Of a DNA stretch of 64,000 bases, positions 1 to 9,333 are shown piece by piece. The translations under genes were made by a program, and so were the position numbers. The stretch spans positions 1 through 64,000 of the forward strand of contig NZ_JAMZIK010000096.1 of the NCBI RefSeq assembly GCF_024178315.1. Direction: 5' to 3'. A model generated the notes under the pieces. That model saw only the letters and a program-made list of their open reading frames with translations, was not told the origin of the DNA and searched no databases. How positions within the stretch are numbered: the first letter of the stretch is position 1; every line of letters begins with the position of its first letter. The stretch comes from Siccirubricoccus soli. Its GTDB lineage: Bacteria; Pseudomonadota; Alphaproteobacteria; Acetobacterales; Acetobacteraceae.

Positions 1-552
1 CGGGAGGCGGAGCGGCAGGACGCGCTGGAGGCGGAGCTTGCCCGGCTGGAGGAGGAGCGTGGCCGCCGCCGCCTCGCCTGCCCCCTGCCAGTGGAGCAGC
101 CGCCCCCGCCCGAACCACCCCAGCGCCAGGCCGAAGCCCCACGTCCCCCTGAGCCGCCCCGCCGCCAGGAGCTGCCGCAGGAGCGCTGGGACCGCGGCGA
201 CCTCTCCATGCTGGAAGGCTGCTGGCGCAACACCGCGGAGATGACGACCGTCGATCCCACCACCGGGCAGCGCAACCCGCTGCGCTCCTGGCGCATGTGC
301 TTCGACCGCAACGGCCATGGAAGGCAGGAATTGATCTGGGCCGATGGCCAGCGCTGCGCCGGCCCGCTCCAGGCCAGTTTCGAGGGGCGCCGGATGGTCA
401 TCGCCGAGCCCGCGCGCTGCACCGGCAATCGCGGCCTCTACACCGGCCGGCAGGATTGCGTCAGAATTAACGACAACGAGGCGGAATGCACCCGGACCGA
501 GCTGGACGGTCCGCGGCCCGGCCCCAAGACGCCAGGACGTTTCCGGCGATGA
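1..552 (+). CDS. C-terminal part of an unrecognised protein, first gene seen of the srf-like operon (5' end outside window)
   Basis: The reading frame is open from base 1 and ends at TGA 550-552, so the start lies upstream. The visible ~183 residues begin with a charged Glu/Arg-rich stretch that looks like a coiled coil. A Pro/Gln/Arg-rich linker follows, then a compact C-terminal domain of about 110 residues with four or more cysteines (around GCW, MCF, RCAG, RCTG and DCV). I do not recognise the domain. Its position directly before srfB matches the place of srfA in the classical srfABC order, but I cannot show homology to SrfA. The gap to srfB is 37 nt, consistent with one operon. Confidence 0.7.
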   Translation, partial: REAERQDALEAELARLEEERGRRRLACPLPVEQPPPPEPPQRQAEAPRPPEPPRRQELPQERWDRGDLSMLEGCWRNTAEMTTVDPTTGQRNPLRSWRMCFDRNGHGRQELIWADGQRCAGPLQASFEGRRMVIAEPARCTGNRGLYTGRQDCVRINDNEAECTRTELDGPRPGPKTPGRFRR

Positions 553-589
553 GGGGCGGCGCCGGCAGGACGCTGCCAGGAATGGACGC

Positions 590-3568
590 ATGACGAAGCT
601 GATCACGCTGATGCCGAACAGCGGCATCCATTTCTGGGATGTCGATTTCGACCTGGATGCGCTGCCCAGGCTGAGCCGGCGCTTCTGGGAGGAGAAGCTG
701 TCCGACGTCCCGGACGAGACCGGCGAGGTGCCGGTGGCGCTGCGCGAGCTGGTGGCGAATGAGGAGGGGGAGTTCGTCGATCCCGTCTCGCTCCACCAGC
801 CGGTGGAGGAAGAGTGCTACTCCGTCAACGTGGCCCGGGCGCTGGAGCCCTTCCTCGCCAAATGGGTGCCGTTGCCGGTCTTCGCCGTGCTGCAGCCGCG
901 CGCCAATGCGCCGGATCTGATGGATCGCGGCCCGAGCAACTGGGTGCGCGCCCGCATCGCGGAGCTGCCGCCCGACCCGCGCCGCAGCGCCACGCGCCCC
1001 GCCCGGCTGACGCTGGCCTTCGACACCGGGCTGATGGAGCCGGACCCCGACCACCCGGACACCATCGTGGCGCCCAATAGCCGCACGGTGATGCGCGGGC
1101 AGGAGCTCGCCCTGGTCGCCGATACCGAGCGCAACGCCTGGTTCATCAACGAGGAATGGGTGACCGCCTGGCTCGCCGAGATGTTCCGCGAGTTCAAGCA
1201 GGCCCAGACCCGCGGCCGGCCGCTGCGCAAGGAGGATTTCCCCTTCGCCTGCGAGCACCAGGCCCGCTACATCGCCTTCCTCGCCCTGCTGGGCGAGCTG
1301 GGCTGCGTCCCGCGCATCCGCTTCGTGGACACCATCTCCCCGGGGCTCGAGATCAACCCGGTGCAGGTCGATCTGGTGCTGGATGTCGGCAACAGCCGCA
1401 CCTGCGGCATCCTGGTGGAGGAGCATCCCGGCCAGGGGATGAACCTCTCGGACAGCATGCCGCTGATCCTGCGCGACCTCTCCGAGCCGCACCGCTTCTA
1501 TGCGCTGCCCTTCGAGAGCCGGGTGGAATTCTGCCGCGCCAGCCTCGGGCGGGACGCCATCGCCCGCCGTGCCGGCCGGCCCGGCTCCTTTGCCTGGCCC
1601 TCCCCGGTGCGGGTGGGGCCGGAGGCGGTGCGGCTGGCGGGGGCGCGGCTCGGCAATGAGGGGGCGACGGGCATCTCCTCGCCCAAGCGCTATCTCTGGG
1701 ACAAGGCGAAGGTGGCGCAGCCCTGGCGCTACAACAGCCGCACGGCGGGGGAGGCGATCGACCCGCCGGTCTCCGGCATGTTCATGCGGCTGCTGACCGA
1801 GGAGGGGGAGGTGCGCGGCCTTGGCCGCGGCAAGCCGCCGCGCGGCACCCCGGCGACGCGGGCGCATTTCAGCCGCTCCTCCCTGTTCTCCCTGATGATC
1901 GCCGAGATCGTGCTGCAGGCCCTGGCCCAGGCGAATTCCCCGGGCGGGCGGCAGGAGCGGCGGGACAGCGACGTGCCGCGGCGGCTGCGCCGCATCGTGC
2001 TGACCATGCCGCCGGGCATGCCGCTGGCCGAGCAGCGTATCCTGCGGGCGCGCGCCGAGGCGGGCGTGCGGCTGGCCTGGCAGATGCTGGGCTGGACCGC
2101 GCCGGACGGCACGCCGCTGAACAAGCTGATGGAGGAGCCGAAGGTCCCGGAGACGCTGGACGAGGCGACCGCCACCCAGATCGTCTGGCTGCACAACGAG
2201 ATCGCGGTGCGCATGGGCGGCGATGCCCAGGCGCTGTTCGATGTGCTGAACATCCCGGCCGGCCAGCCGCTCCGCGTCGCCAGCATCGATATCGGCGGCG
2301 GCACCACGGACCTCATGGTGGCCTCCTACCGGCTGGGCGAGGGCGATGCGGTGCTGCCGGCGCAGGAATTCCGTGAAAGCTTCAAGACCGCCGGCGACGA
2401 TCTGCTGCGCCAGGTGCTGGCGGAGGTCGTGGTGCCCTGCCTCGCCGCCGCGCTGAAGATGGCCGGCGTGGTGGATGCCGGCGCGCTGCTGCGCCGCACC
2501 CTGGGCGGCGACCAGGGTGGGCAGAGCGAGCAGGAAAGGCACCTGAAGCGCCAATTCGTCTCCCAGGTGCTGGAACCGGTGGGGATCGAGATCCTGAAGG
2601 CGCGGGAAAAGGCGCAGGGCCGCAGCACCGGCGTGCTGCTGCAGGCGAAGCTCTCCGAGATCCTGCGCGAGCGCAGCATCGGGGTGGAGCGCGCCATCGC
2701 CTATGTCGAACGCCAGGCGCGCGAGGCCGGTGCGAGTGCCGAGAGCGTGCTGGAGGCCGAGATGGTCGCCACCGTGCCGATGGTGGACCGGCTGGTGCAT
2801 GCCACCTTCGGGCCGATCCTCGCCAATCTCTGCGAGGCGGTCTGGCATCTCGGCTGCGACGTGCTGCTGCTCTCCGGCCGGCCTTCACGACTGACAGCGG
2901 TGGCCGACATCGTCACGGCGCGCATCCCGGTGCCGCCGCACCGCATCATCCGCATGCACCGCTACCAGGTGAGCGACGCCTATCCCTTCCGCGACGCCGC
3001 CAACCGGATCGAGGACCCCAAGACCACGGCGGCGGTGGGCGCCATGCTGGGGCTGCAGGCGGAGGCCAGGCTGCGCAATTTCCACCTCAGCAGCCGTGCC
3101 TTCCGGATGAAATCCACCGCGCGCTATATCGGGCGGCTCGACCAGTCCGGGCAGCTCCGCAGCAATGCGGTGCTGCTGCGGGATGTGGACCTGGACCAGG
3201 CGAAGGGCGGCGGCGATGTCGCCTTCACCACGCCGCTGGCCGCCGCCAGCATGATCGGCTTCCGCCAACTGCCGATCGAGCGCTGGACCGCCCAGCCGCT
3301 CTATGCCTTCGAGCTGCGGGAGCCGGAGAAGGCGGCGCGCCTCGCTTTGCCGCTGCGCGTCACCGTCCGGCGGCTGGATGAGCAATTCGGCGGGGAGGAG
3401 GGCGACCAGGAGGGGCTGGTGCGCGAGATGTTCAAGGTGGAGGAGGTGATCCAGGCGAATGGCGACCCCGCCAGCCCGAACGATGTCGATCTCCGCCTGC
3501 AGACCATGGAGCGCGGCGAGGGCTATTGGCGCGACACGGGCAATCTCGAACTCCGGAGCGTGCCATGA
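590..3568 (+). CDS. srfB: SrfB-family protein (Hsp70/actin-like ATPase fold)
   Basis: A 992-residue protein, the usual length for the SrfB 'virulence factor' family. The ATG at 590 (MTKLITLMPNSG) has an AGGA motif about 9 nt upstream; an in-frame extension to 344 would overlap the previous gene and is unlikely. Actin/Hsp70-type nucleotide-binding signatures are visible: phosphate-1 loop DVGNSRT at residues 265-271, phosphate-2 loop DIGGGTTD at 567-574, and an adenosine-type motif SGRPS at 762-766. Biochemical function is not known; in Salmonella srfB lies in the SsrB-regulated srfABC operon. Its TGA overlaps the srfC ATG (ATGA), so the two are probably translated together. No signal peptide is seen, so the protein is probably cytoplasmic. 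Confidence 0.9.
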   Translation: MTKLITLMPNSGIHFWDVDFDLDALPRLSRRFWEEKLSDVPDETGEVPVALRELVANEEGEFVDPVSLHQPVEEECYSVNVARALEPFLAKWVPLPVFAVLQPRANAPDLMDRGPSNWVRARIAELPPDPRRSATRPARLTLAFDTGLMEPDPDHPDTIVAPNSRTVMRGQELALVADTERNAWFINEEWVTAWLAEMFREFKQAQTRGRPLRKEDFPFACEHQARYIAFLALLGELGCVPRIRFVDTISPGLEINPVQVDLVLDVGNSRTCGILVEEHPGQGMNLSDSMPLILRDLSEPHRFYALPFESRVEFCRASLGRDAIARRAGRPGSFAWPSPVRVGPEAVRLAGARLGNEGATGISSPKRYLWDKAKVAQPWRYNSRTAGEAIDPPVSGMFMRLLTEEGEVRGLGRGKPPRGTPATRAHFSRSSLFSLMIAEIVLQALAQANSPGGRQERRDSDVPRRLRRIVLTMPPGMPLAEQRILRARAEAGVRLAWQMLGWTAPDGTPLNKLMEEPKVPETLDEATATQIVWLHNEIAVRMGGDAQALFDVLNIPAGQPLRVASIDIGGGTTDLMVASYRLGEGDAVLPAQEFRESFKTAGDDLLRQVLAEVVVPCLAAALKMAGVVDAGALLRRTLGGDQGGQSEQERHLKRQFVSQVLEPVGIEILKAREKAQGRSTGVLLQAKLSEILRERSIGVERAIAYVERQAREAGASAESVLEAEMVATVPMVDRLVHATFGPILANLCEAVWHLGCDVLLLSGRPSRLTAVADIVTARIPVPPHRIIRMHRYQVSDAYPFRDAANRIEDPKTTAAVGAMLGLQAEARLRNFHLSSRAFRMKSTARYIGRLDQSGQLRSNAVLLRDVDLDQAKGGGDVAFTTPLAAASMIGFRQLPIERWTAQPLYAFELREPEKAARLALPLRVTVRRLDEQFGGEEGDQEGLVREMFKVEEVIQANGDPASPNDVDLRLQTMERGEGYWRDTGNLELRSVP

Positions 3569-6189
3569 GCAACCCCCTGCTGGCGCGCGAGGCGGAGCGC
3601 GCGACCGAGATCGACCGGCTGGCGGTGGACAGCCTGGGCTGGGCGCAGACCGGTGCGCCGCAGTCGAGTGAGAGCCTGCCGCGCGACCTCCGCCGCGATG
3701 CCCGCCGGGCTAGGGGGCTGCGCAACGCGGCGCAGCGGCCGGTGGCGGTCGCTGTTTTCGGCGCCTCCCAGGCCGGCAAATCCTACCTCGTCTCGCGGCT
3801 GGCGGCGCCGCTGGGCAAGCCGCTGACGGCGCTGATCGGCACCCAGAAGCTGGACTTCCTGAAGGACATCAACCCGCCGGGCGGCAATGAATCCACCGGC
3901 CTCGTCACCCGCTTCACCATTGCCCCGCCGCCGGCGCCGGCGGATGCGCCCATCGCGCTGCGCCTGCTGACCCAGACCGATGTGGTGAAGATCCTCGCCA
4001 ACACCTACCTGGAAGACTTCGCGCTGGACGAGGGCGCGGTGCCGCAGCCGGAGGACCTCCAGAAGCATCTGGCGCAGTTCGAAGGCGCGGCGGGGCCCGC
4101 GCCCTGCGACGGGCTGGACGTGGACGGCATCGAGGATCTGCAGGACTATCTGCGCAACCATTTCCGCGACCGGACGCTGATCGCCGCCCTCTCCAACAGC
4201 TTCTGGCAGCGCTTCGCGGATATCGTGCCGCGGCTGCCGGCGGAGCGGCGGGCGGAGGCCTTTGCCATCCTCTGGGGCCGGGACCCGACGCTGACCAAGG
4301 CCTGTAGCGAGCTGCTCGCCGTGCTGAAGCGCCTTGGCTTCCCGGAGGATGTGCGGGCGGGGATGGATGCGGTGCAGCCGCGCGAGACCAGCGTGGTGGA
4401 TGTGCGCACCCTCTTCACCATGGGCCAGGCCTCGCCCGGCACGGTGCCGCTGCGCCCGGCCAGTGGCGGCGCCGCCGTGCCGGTGGACCGGGCGCTGGCC
4501 ACCGCCCTCATCACCGAGATCGTCGTGCCCCTGGCCGAGAAGCCCTGGGCCTTCTTCGACCACACCGACCTGCTGGACTTCCCCGGCGCCCGGGTGCGCG
4601 AGGAGATCCCGAACGCCGAGAAATTCTTCGCCACGCCCGGCAATCTCGGCCGCGCCTTCCTGCGCGGGAAGGTCGCCTACCTGTTCCAGCGCTACAATGC
4701 GGAGCAGGAGATCAGCGCCATGCTGCTCTGCGTCGGGCCGCAAGTGCAGGAGGTGCAGACCCTGCCGAAGATGGTGGATGACTGGATCGGCCTGACCGCC
4801 GGCAGGACGCCGGCCGATCGCGCCGGCAAGCCTTCCAACCTCTTCTTCGTGCTGACGAAGTTCGACGCGGAATTCGAGGAGAAGGGGGGCGAGGACATCG
4901 CCTCCGGCCATCGCTGGACGGCCCGCATGCAGGCCAGCCTCGTCGATTTCTTCGGCAAGGCCTATGAGTGGCCGGATGAATGGGTGCCGGGCCAGCCCTT
5001 CACCAACACCTTCTGGCTGCGCAACCCCTCGGTCGGCTTCGATGCGGTCTTCGACTACGAGCCGGACCCGGAAGGCGGGCGGCGGGAGGTGGGCGTCTCG
5101 CCCCGCGCGGCGCAGCGGGTGCAGGAACGCCGCGACGCCTATCTGAACAACCCCCTGGTGCGGAAGCATTTCGCCAACCCGGCCAAGGCCTGGGACGAGG
5201 CGCTGCGGCCGAATGACGGTGGCATCGGGCATCTGGCGGCGGCGCTGGCGCCGGTCTGCGACCCGACGCTGAAGGCCCGGCAGCTCAAGGCCCGTGCCGC
5301 GGCGCTGGTGAGCAGCATGTCCGGCCGCCTCCGCCCCTTCTTCCGTGGTGGGGATGCCGAGCAGCGGGTGGAGGATGCGCGGCGCCGTGCCCGAATCCTC
5401 GGCCGTGCCCTGGCGCAGACGGCGCAGGCCCAGCTTCTCGGCCCCTTCCTGCGCAGCCTGATGGTGGATGCGGACAGCATCGCGGCCGTCTATTGGCGGC
5501 TGCGCGCCGATGCCAGCCTCAGCCTGGCGCCGATCGGCGCCGTCGCCACCAAGGACGATTACGACGATCTGCTGGGCGACCTGCTGGGCGAGCCGGAGGC
5601 CACCGAGGAGGCGCCTTCCGCCGCCGGGCCGCGCGACGTCTTCGAGCAATTCGCCAGCCTGGCGCTGGAGGATTGGGAGATGCGCATGCGGGCGCTGGCG
5701 GATGACGAGTCGGCGCTCGCCTATTTTCCCCTGCCGCGGGAGGTCATCGCCGAGATCGCCGGGGAGCTGGCGCAGGGCGCGCGCCGGCTGAAGCTGCGCG
5801 ACAGCATCGCCGATGCGCTGCGGAGGCGGGCGAATTTCCAGGCCCGCGCCGATGCGATGGAGCAGAAGCAGGTGGCGATCGTCGAGGAACACATCAACGA
5901 ATTCGTCCACCGGCTGGGCTGGCCGGCGGTGGAGCCGGCGAAGCGCCCGAAGCTCGGCCGCGATGAGCGGCCGATCTTCCTTGCCCGCGCGCCGGACCCG
6001 GCGCCGCCGCCCTTGCCGGAACAGCCCTCCGCCTATGACCGGCAATACAATGCCGACTGGATCGCGGGCTTCGCCGGGCTGATGGAGGGCAATGCCCGCT
6101 CCTCCGACGGCGTGGATTACGACATCGTGGCCAATGCGCGGCTCGGCCAGATCCTGCAGGGGCTGGCGGCAACGCTGGATGCGGCGTGA
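3565..6189 (+). CDS. srfC: SrfC-family protein, P-loop GTPase-like
   Basis: An 874-residue protein starting at the ATG that overlaps the srfB stop. It has G1/Walker A GASQAGKS (66-73), a G3-like DFPG (338-341) in a hydrophobic strand, and a G4-like TKFD (431-434). That order is what a GTPase shows, and the large helical C-terminal half recalls dynamin-like proteins; this last point is inference. Near the C terminus is a Pro-rich linker (about 810-825) followed by a short conserved-looking tail. No membrane span is obvious. SrfB and SrfC are known to be encoded together in many proteobacteria, described as virulence factors without a settled mechanism. Confidence 0.88.
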   Translation: MSNPLLAREAERATEIDRLAVDSLGWAQTGAPQSSESLPRDLRRDARRARGLRNAAQRPVAVAVFGASQAGKSYLVSRLAAPLGKPLTALIGTQKLDFLKDINPPGGNESTGLVTRFTIAPPPAPADAPIALRLLTQTDVVKILANTYLEDFALDEGAVPQPEDLQKHLAQFEGAAGPAPCDGLDVDGIEDLQDYLRNHFRDRTLIAALSNSFWQRFADIVPRLPAERRAEAFAILWGRDPTLTKACSELLAVLKRLGFPEDVRAGMDAVQPRETSVVDVRTLFTMGQASPGTVPLRPASGGAAVPVDRALATALITEIVVPLAEKPWAFFDHTDLLDFPGARVREEIPNAEKFFATPGNLGRAFLRGKVAYLFQRYNAEQEISAMLLCVGPQVQEVQTLPKMVDDWIGLTAGRTPADRAGKPSNLFFVLTKFDAEFEEKGGEDIASGHRWTARMQASLVDFFGKAYEWPDEWVPGQPFTNTFWLRNPSVGFDAVFDYEPDPEGGRREVGVSPRAAQRVQERRDAYLNNPLVRKHFANPAKAWDEALRPNDGGIGHLAAALAPVCDPTLKARQLKARAAALVSSMSGRLRPFFRGGDAEQRVEDARRRARILGRALAQTAQAQLLGPFLRSLMVDADSIAAVYWRLRADASLSLAPIGAVATKDDYDDLLGDLLGEPEATEEAPSAAGPRDVFEQFASLALEDWEMRMRALADDESALAYFPLPREVIAEIAGELAQGARRLKLRDSIADALRRRANFQARADAMEQKQVAIVEEHINEFVHRLGWPAVEPAKRPKLGRDERPIFLARAPDPAPPPLPEQPSAYDRQYNADWIAGFAGLMEGNARSSDGVDYDIVANARLGQILQGLAATLDAA

Positions 6190-6199
6190 GGGCGCGGGC

Positions 6200-7360
6200 G
6201 TGAGCGAGGGCAGCGTCCGCCGCCATCCGACCCGCGGCGCCGGCTATGCCGAGCTGCGCCTGCCCGGCGCCGCCGCGGCCGTCGAGGACCCGCGCTTCCG
6301 CCTGTATTGGGAGCCGCATCACGACCCGTATCTCGGCCCGAATGGCTGGCAGGCGGCAGAGGCGGTGCTGCATCCGGAGGAGGCAGCGGTGGAGGGGCGG
6401 GACCTGCTCCTCACCCTTGGTCCCGCGATCTGCGAGCACCTGGAAACCGACACCTATGAGGTGATCCTCCTCGCCTTCCCCAATGGCCGCTTCGTCGTGC
6501 CCTGGGTGGAGATCCCACGTCGGCCCCGGCAGGGGCGCGGCACGGTGGTGGGGCGCGAGGCGCCGCACCAGGGCGTCGGAACCGTTGGCGGCGGCGGGGC
6601 GACGGGCGGTGGGACCACCGGTGGCGGGACCACTGGCGGCGGCGATGCGGTTCAGGATGGTGGTGTCCCCGGCGGTGGCGGCACCACCCTCGGCGGGACC
6701 GCTGGCGGCGGCGACACCATCGGGGGCGGCGGGACCACCGGCGGAGACACCATCACGGGCGGCGAGGCGGAGAGGCCCCCACCCAAGCCCCTCTGGCCCT
6801 GGCTGCTGCTGTTGCTGCTGCTTCTCGCCGCCGCGGGGGGCGCTTGGTGGTGGTTCCGCAACCCGCCGCCCGCCCCCGTGCCGGAGGCCGGCCCACGGAC
6901 CGAGGCGCCGCCCAGCCCCGCCCCGCCGCTGGCCACGCCATCCCCCGGTCAGGCCGATGCCTGCCTCGGCGAGGGCGGCGTGCCGGCCGGGCAGCAGACC
7001 GCCCGCGATGTCGCTGGCCGCAGCGGCTGCCAGCCGGCGGAATATGTGCGCATCGCGGAGGCAATGCGGGAGGCCGGGCGGCATGACGATGCGCTGCTGC
7101 TGCTGGAAGCCGCGGCGGAACGCGGCGTGGGCGGCGCCATGGCGGCACTCGGCCGGATGTACGACCCGAACGGCTTCCGCCCCGGCCAGCCCTTCAACGA
7201 GCCCGACCCCCGCCAGGCGGCGCGCTGGTACCGCGATGCCGAGCGGGCCGGGGAGGCGGGCGTCGCCGGGCCTCGCGCGGCCTTGCGGAGCTGGTTGCAG
7301 CAGCAGGCGCAGCAAGGGGATAGCATGGCGCGGCTGACGCTGGAGGATTTCTGGCCATGA
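6200..7360 (+). CDS. Single-span membrane protein with Gly/Thr-rich linker and Sel1-like tail
   Basis: A 386-residue protein if the GTG at 6200 is used (GAGGG upstream); an ATG at 6179, overlapping the end of srfC, would add 7 residues. Parts in order: an N-terminal domain of ~110 residues that I do not recognise; a low-complexity Gly/Thr/Asp linker (about 127-190) built from GGGTTGGG-type repeats; a transmembrane helix at 198-219 (LWPWLLLLLLLLAAAGGAWW); a Pro-rich stretch; and a C-terminal region with Sel1/TPR-like helices (DDALLLLEAAAERG..GAMAALGRMY). The layout suggests a bridge between the cytoplasmic SrfB/SrfC pair and the exported proteins downstream. That is inferred from architecture and gene order only. 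Confidence 0.75.
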   Translation: MSEGSVRRHPTRGAGYAELRLPGAAAAVEDPRFRLYWEPHHDPYLGPNGWQAAEAVLHPEEAAVEGRDLLLTLGPAICEHLETDTYEVILLAFPNGRFVVPWVEIPRRPRQGRGTVVGREAPHQGVGTVGGGGATGGGTTGGGTTGGGDAVQDGGVPGGGGTTLGGTAGGGDTIGGGGTTGGDTITGGEAERPPPKPLWPWLLLLLLLLAAAGGAWWWFRNPPPAPVPEAGPRTEAPPSPAPPLATPSPGQADACLGEGGVPAGQQTARDVAGRSGCQPAEYVRIAEAMREAGRHDDALLLLEAAAERGVGGAMAALGRMYDPNGFRPGQPFNEPDPRQAARWYRDAERAGEAGVAGPRAALRSWLQQQAQQGDSMARLTLEDFWP

Positions 7361-9333
7361 TGCTGCGCCGCCTGCTGCCCCTGCTGCTGCTGCCGGCCCT
7401 GCTGCCCGGCGCCGCCCTGGCGCAGCCGGCAGATCCCTGGCGGCAAGGGGGCGGCGGCCAGGCTGGGCGCCCCGCGCCGCTGCTGGTGCCGGGCAAGCGC
7501 AGCCTCTACCAGCGCGTGCTGCTGCGCCCGGGCGCCACGCTGCACCAGGCGCCGGGCGGGCCGGGCCGCCCCGCCCTCGGTTTCAGCGCCTTCTTCGTCT
7601 ACGCGAAGCAGGGCCGGGGCGCGGAGGAATGGCTGCAGATCGGCCCCGCGCCGGATGGCAGGACGGAAGGCTGGGTGCAGGCCGCCCGCACCGTGGAATG
7701 GAACCACGGCATGGTGGCGGCCTTCACCAACCCCGCCAATCGCGGCCGCGGCTTGTTCATGGAGACCGAGGCCGGTGCCCGCGCCCTGCTGAATGCCGGC
7801 GGCGCTGCGGAAGCCCAGCGCCTGCGCACGGAAGCCGCCGCCGGTCGCCCCGCCCCCGGGGTGCTGGCGCTGGAGCCGGCGAACCATGTGGACATCACGC
7901 AGCAATTCTATCTGCTGCCCATCCTCAACGCGGCGACGGTGGAGCGCGAGATCGGCGGTCCGGTCCGGGTGCTGGAGGTTGCCTCCGCGCCCGAGGAACG
8001 CCCGCCCCAGCCGCAGCAGGCGGCAGCCGATCCGCTGGCCAATTTCCGCGCCGGGCTGGTCTTCGTGGTGGATACCACGATCTCCATGCAGCCCTATATC
8101 GACGCGACGCGGGAGGCGATGACGGGCATCGTCGGCCGCCTGCGGCAGACGGCGCTGCGCGACAAATTCCGCTTTGGCGTGGTCGGCTACCGGGACAGCA
8201 AGGAAGCGACGCCGCAGGGCTACGAATACACTGCCCGCACCTTCGCGAAGCCGGATTTCGGCCAGCCGCCGGATGCCTCGCTTTCGGCCATGCAAGGGCT
8301 GGTGGCCAGCACCGGCGGCAATGAGGGCTTCGACGAGGATCCGGTGGCCGGCCTCGCCACCGCGCTGGACGAGGTCGATTGGGCCTCGCTCGGCGGCCGC
8401 TACCTCATGCTCATCACCGATGCCGGCGGGCGGGATGCGGCGGACCCGCTCTCCGCCACCCGCCAGGGCTTCGAGGAGATCGCCCAGCGCGCCCGCGCCG
8501 CCGGCGTGGTGGTGATGGTGGTGCATCTGCTGACGCCGGAAGGCCGCACATCCGGCAACCATTCCCGGGCGCGGCGGCAATATCTCGGCCTCGCGGCCAA
8601 CGGCAATACCGGGGACAGCCTCTATTTCGGCGTGGAGAACGGTGCGCCGGAGGCCTTCCGCGGCACCGTCTCCGCCCTGGTGGAAGGCATCCTCCGCCAG
8701 GTCTCGGCCACCACCGGCGTCTCGCTGGAGGCGCTGCGCGGCGCCGGCGGCGGCCAGGTGCCGCAGCGGGAGGCGCAGCGGATCGAGGCGCAGATGCGCA
8801 TCGTCGGCGAGGCCATGCGCCTCGCCTATCTGGGGCGGGAGCAGCGGACGACGGCGCCCGATGTGGTGCGCTCCTTCGTGCTGGACCGCGACCCGGCGCC
8901 GCCCGGCATCGCCGCCATCGATGTCCGCGTGCTGCTGACGCGCAACCAGCTCGAGGATCTCAGCAAGACGCTGGAGGAGATCCTGCGCGCCGGCCGCGCC
9001 ACGCGGCTGCAGCCGCGGGAATTCTTCGGCCAGCTGCAATCCGCCATGGCGGTGGCGGCGCGCGATCCTTCGCGCATCGCCCTCTCTGGCGCGCTGGGCG
9101 GCCTGCTGGGCGAGTTCCTGGAGGGGTTGCCCTATAATTCCGAGATCATGGCGATGACGGAGCGGGAGTGGAATGCGATGAGCGCCGGCGCCCAGGCCCG
9201 GCTGCTGAACCAAGTGGAGGCGAAGCTCCGCCTCTACCGCGACTTCGCCCGCTCCAACCTCTGGACCACGCTGTCCGGCCGGCGGGAGGCGGGGGAGCAG
9301 GTCTTCCCGGTGCCGCTCGACGCCCTGCCGTGA
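7357..9333 (+). CDS. Secreted SH3-like/VWA domain protein
   Basis: A 658-residue protein whose ATG overlaps the preceding stop (ATGA). A clear signal peptide (RRLLPLLLLPALLPGAALAQ) sends it to the periplasm. Residues ~45-110 resemble a bacterial SH3 domain (ending near GWVQAARTVEWNH). A von Willebrand A domain follows, with MIDAS-like DTTISM at 239-244 and a later acidic strand LMLITDAGGRD around 350-359. The C-terminal third is helical. VWA domains bind protein partners through a metal site, so this is a plausible extracytoplasmic sensor or adaptor of the complex. The gene is followed by a GTGA overlap with the ATPase gene. Confidence 0.8.
   Translation: MMLRRLLPLLLLPALLPGAALAQPADPWRQGGGGQAGRPAPLLVPGKRSLYQRVLLRPGATLHQAPGGPGRPALGFSAFFVYAKQGRGAEEWLQIGPAPDGRTEGWVQAARTVEWNHGMVAAFTNPANRGRGLFMETEAGARALLNAGGAAEAQRLRTEAAAGRPAPGVLALEPANHVDITQQFYLLPILNAATVEREIGGPVRVLEVASAPEERPPQPQQAAADPLANFRAGLVFVVDTTISMQPYIDATREAMTGIVGRLRQTALRDKFRFGVVGYRDSKEATPQGYEYTARTFAKPDFGQPPDASLSAMQGLVASTGGNEGFDEDPVAGLATALDEVDWASLGGRYLMLITDAGGRDAADPLSATRQGFEEIAQRARAAGVVVMVVHLLTPEGRTSGNHSRARRQYLGLAANGNTGDSLYFGVENGAPEAFRGTVSALVEGILRQVSATTGVSLEALRGAGGGQVPQREAQRIEAQMRIVGEAMRLAYLGREQRTTAPDVVRSFVLDRDPAPPGIAAIDVRVLLTRNQLEDLSKTLEEILRAGRATRLQPREFFGQLQSAMAVAARDPSRIALSGALGGLLGEFLEGLPYNSEIMAMTEREWNAMSAGAQARLLNQVEAKLRLYRDFARSNLWTTLSGRREAGEQVFPVPLDALP

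Noticed and set aside
467..6045. Very long minus-strand frames (793 and 840 codons) opposite srfB and srfC
   Set aside because: In DNA this GC-rich, the antisense of a real gene often lacks stops. The products are His/Gln/Arg/Gly-rich with no domain, while the plus-strand frames carry clear motifs.
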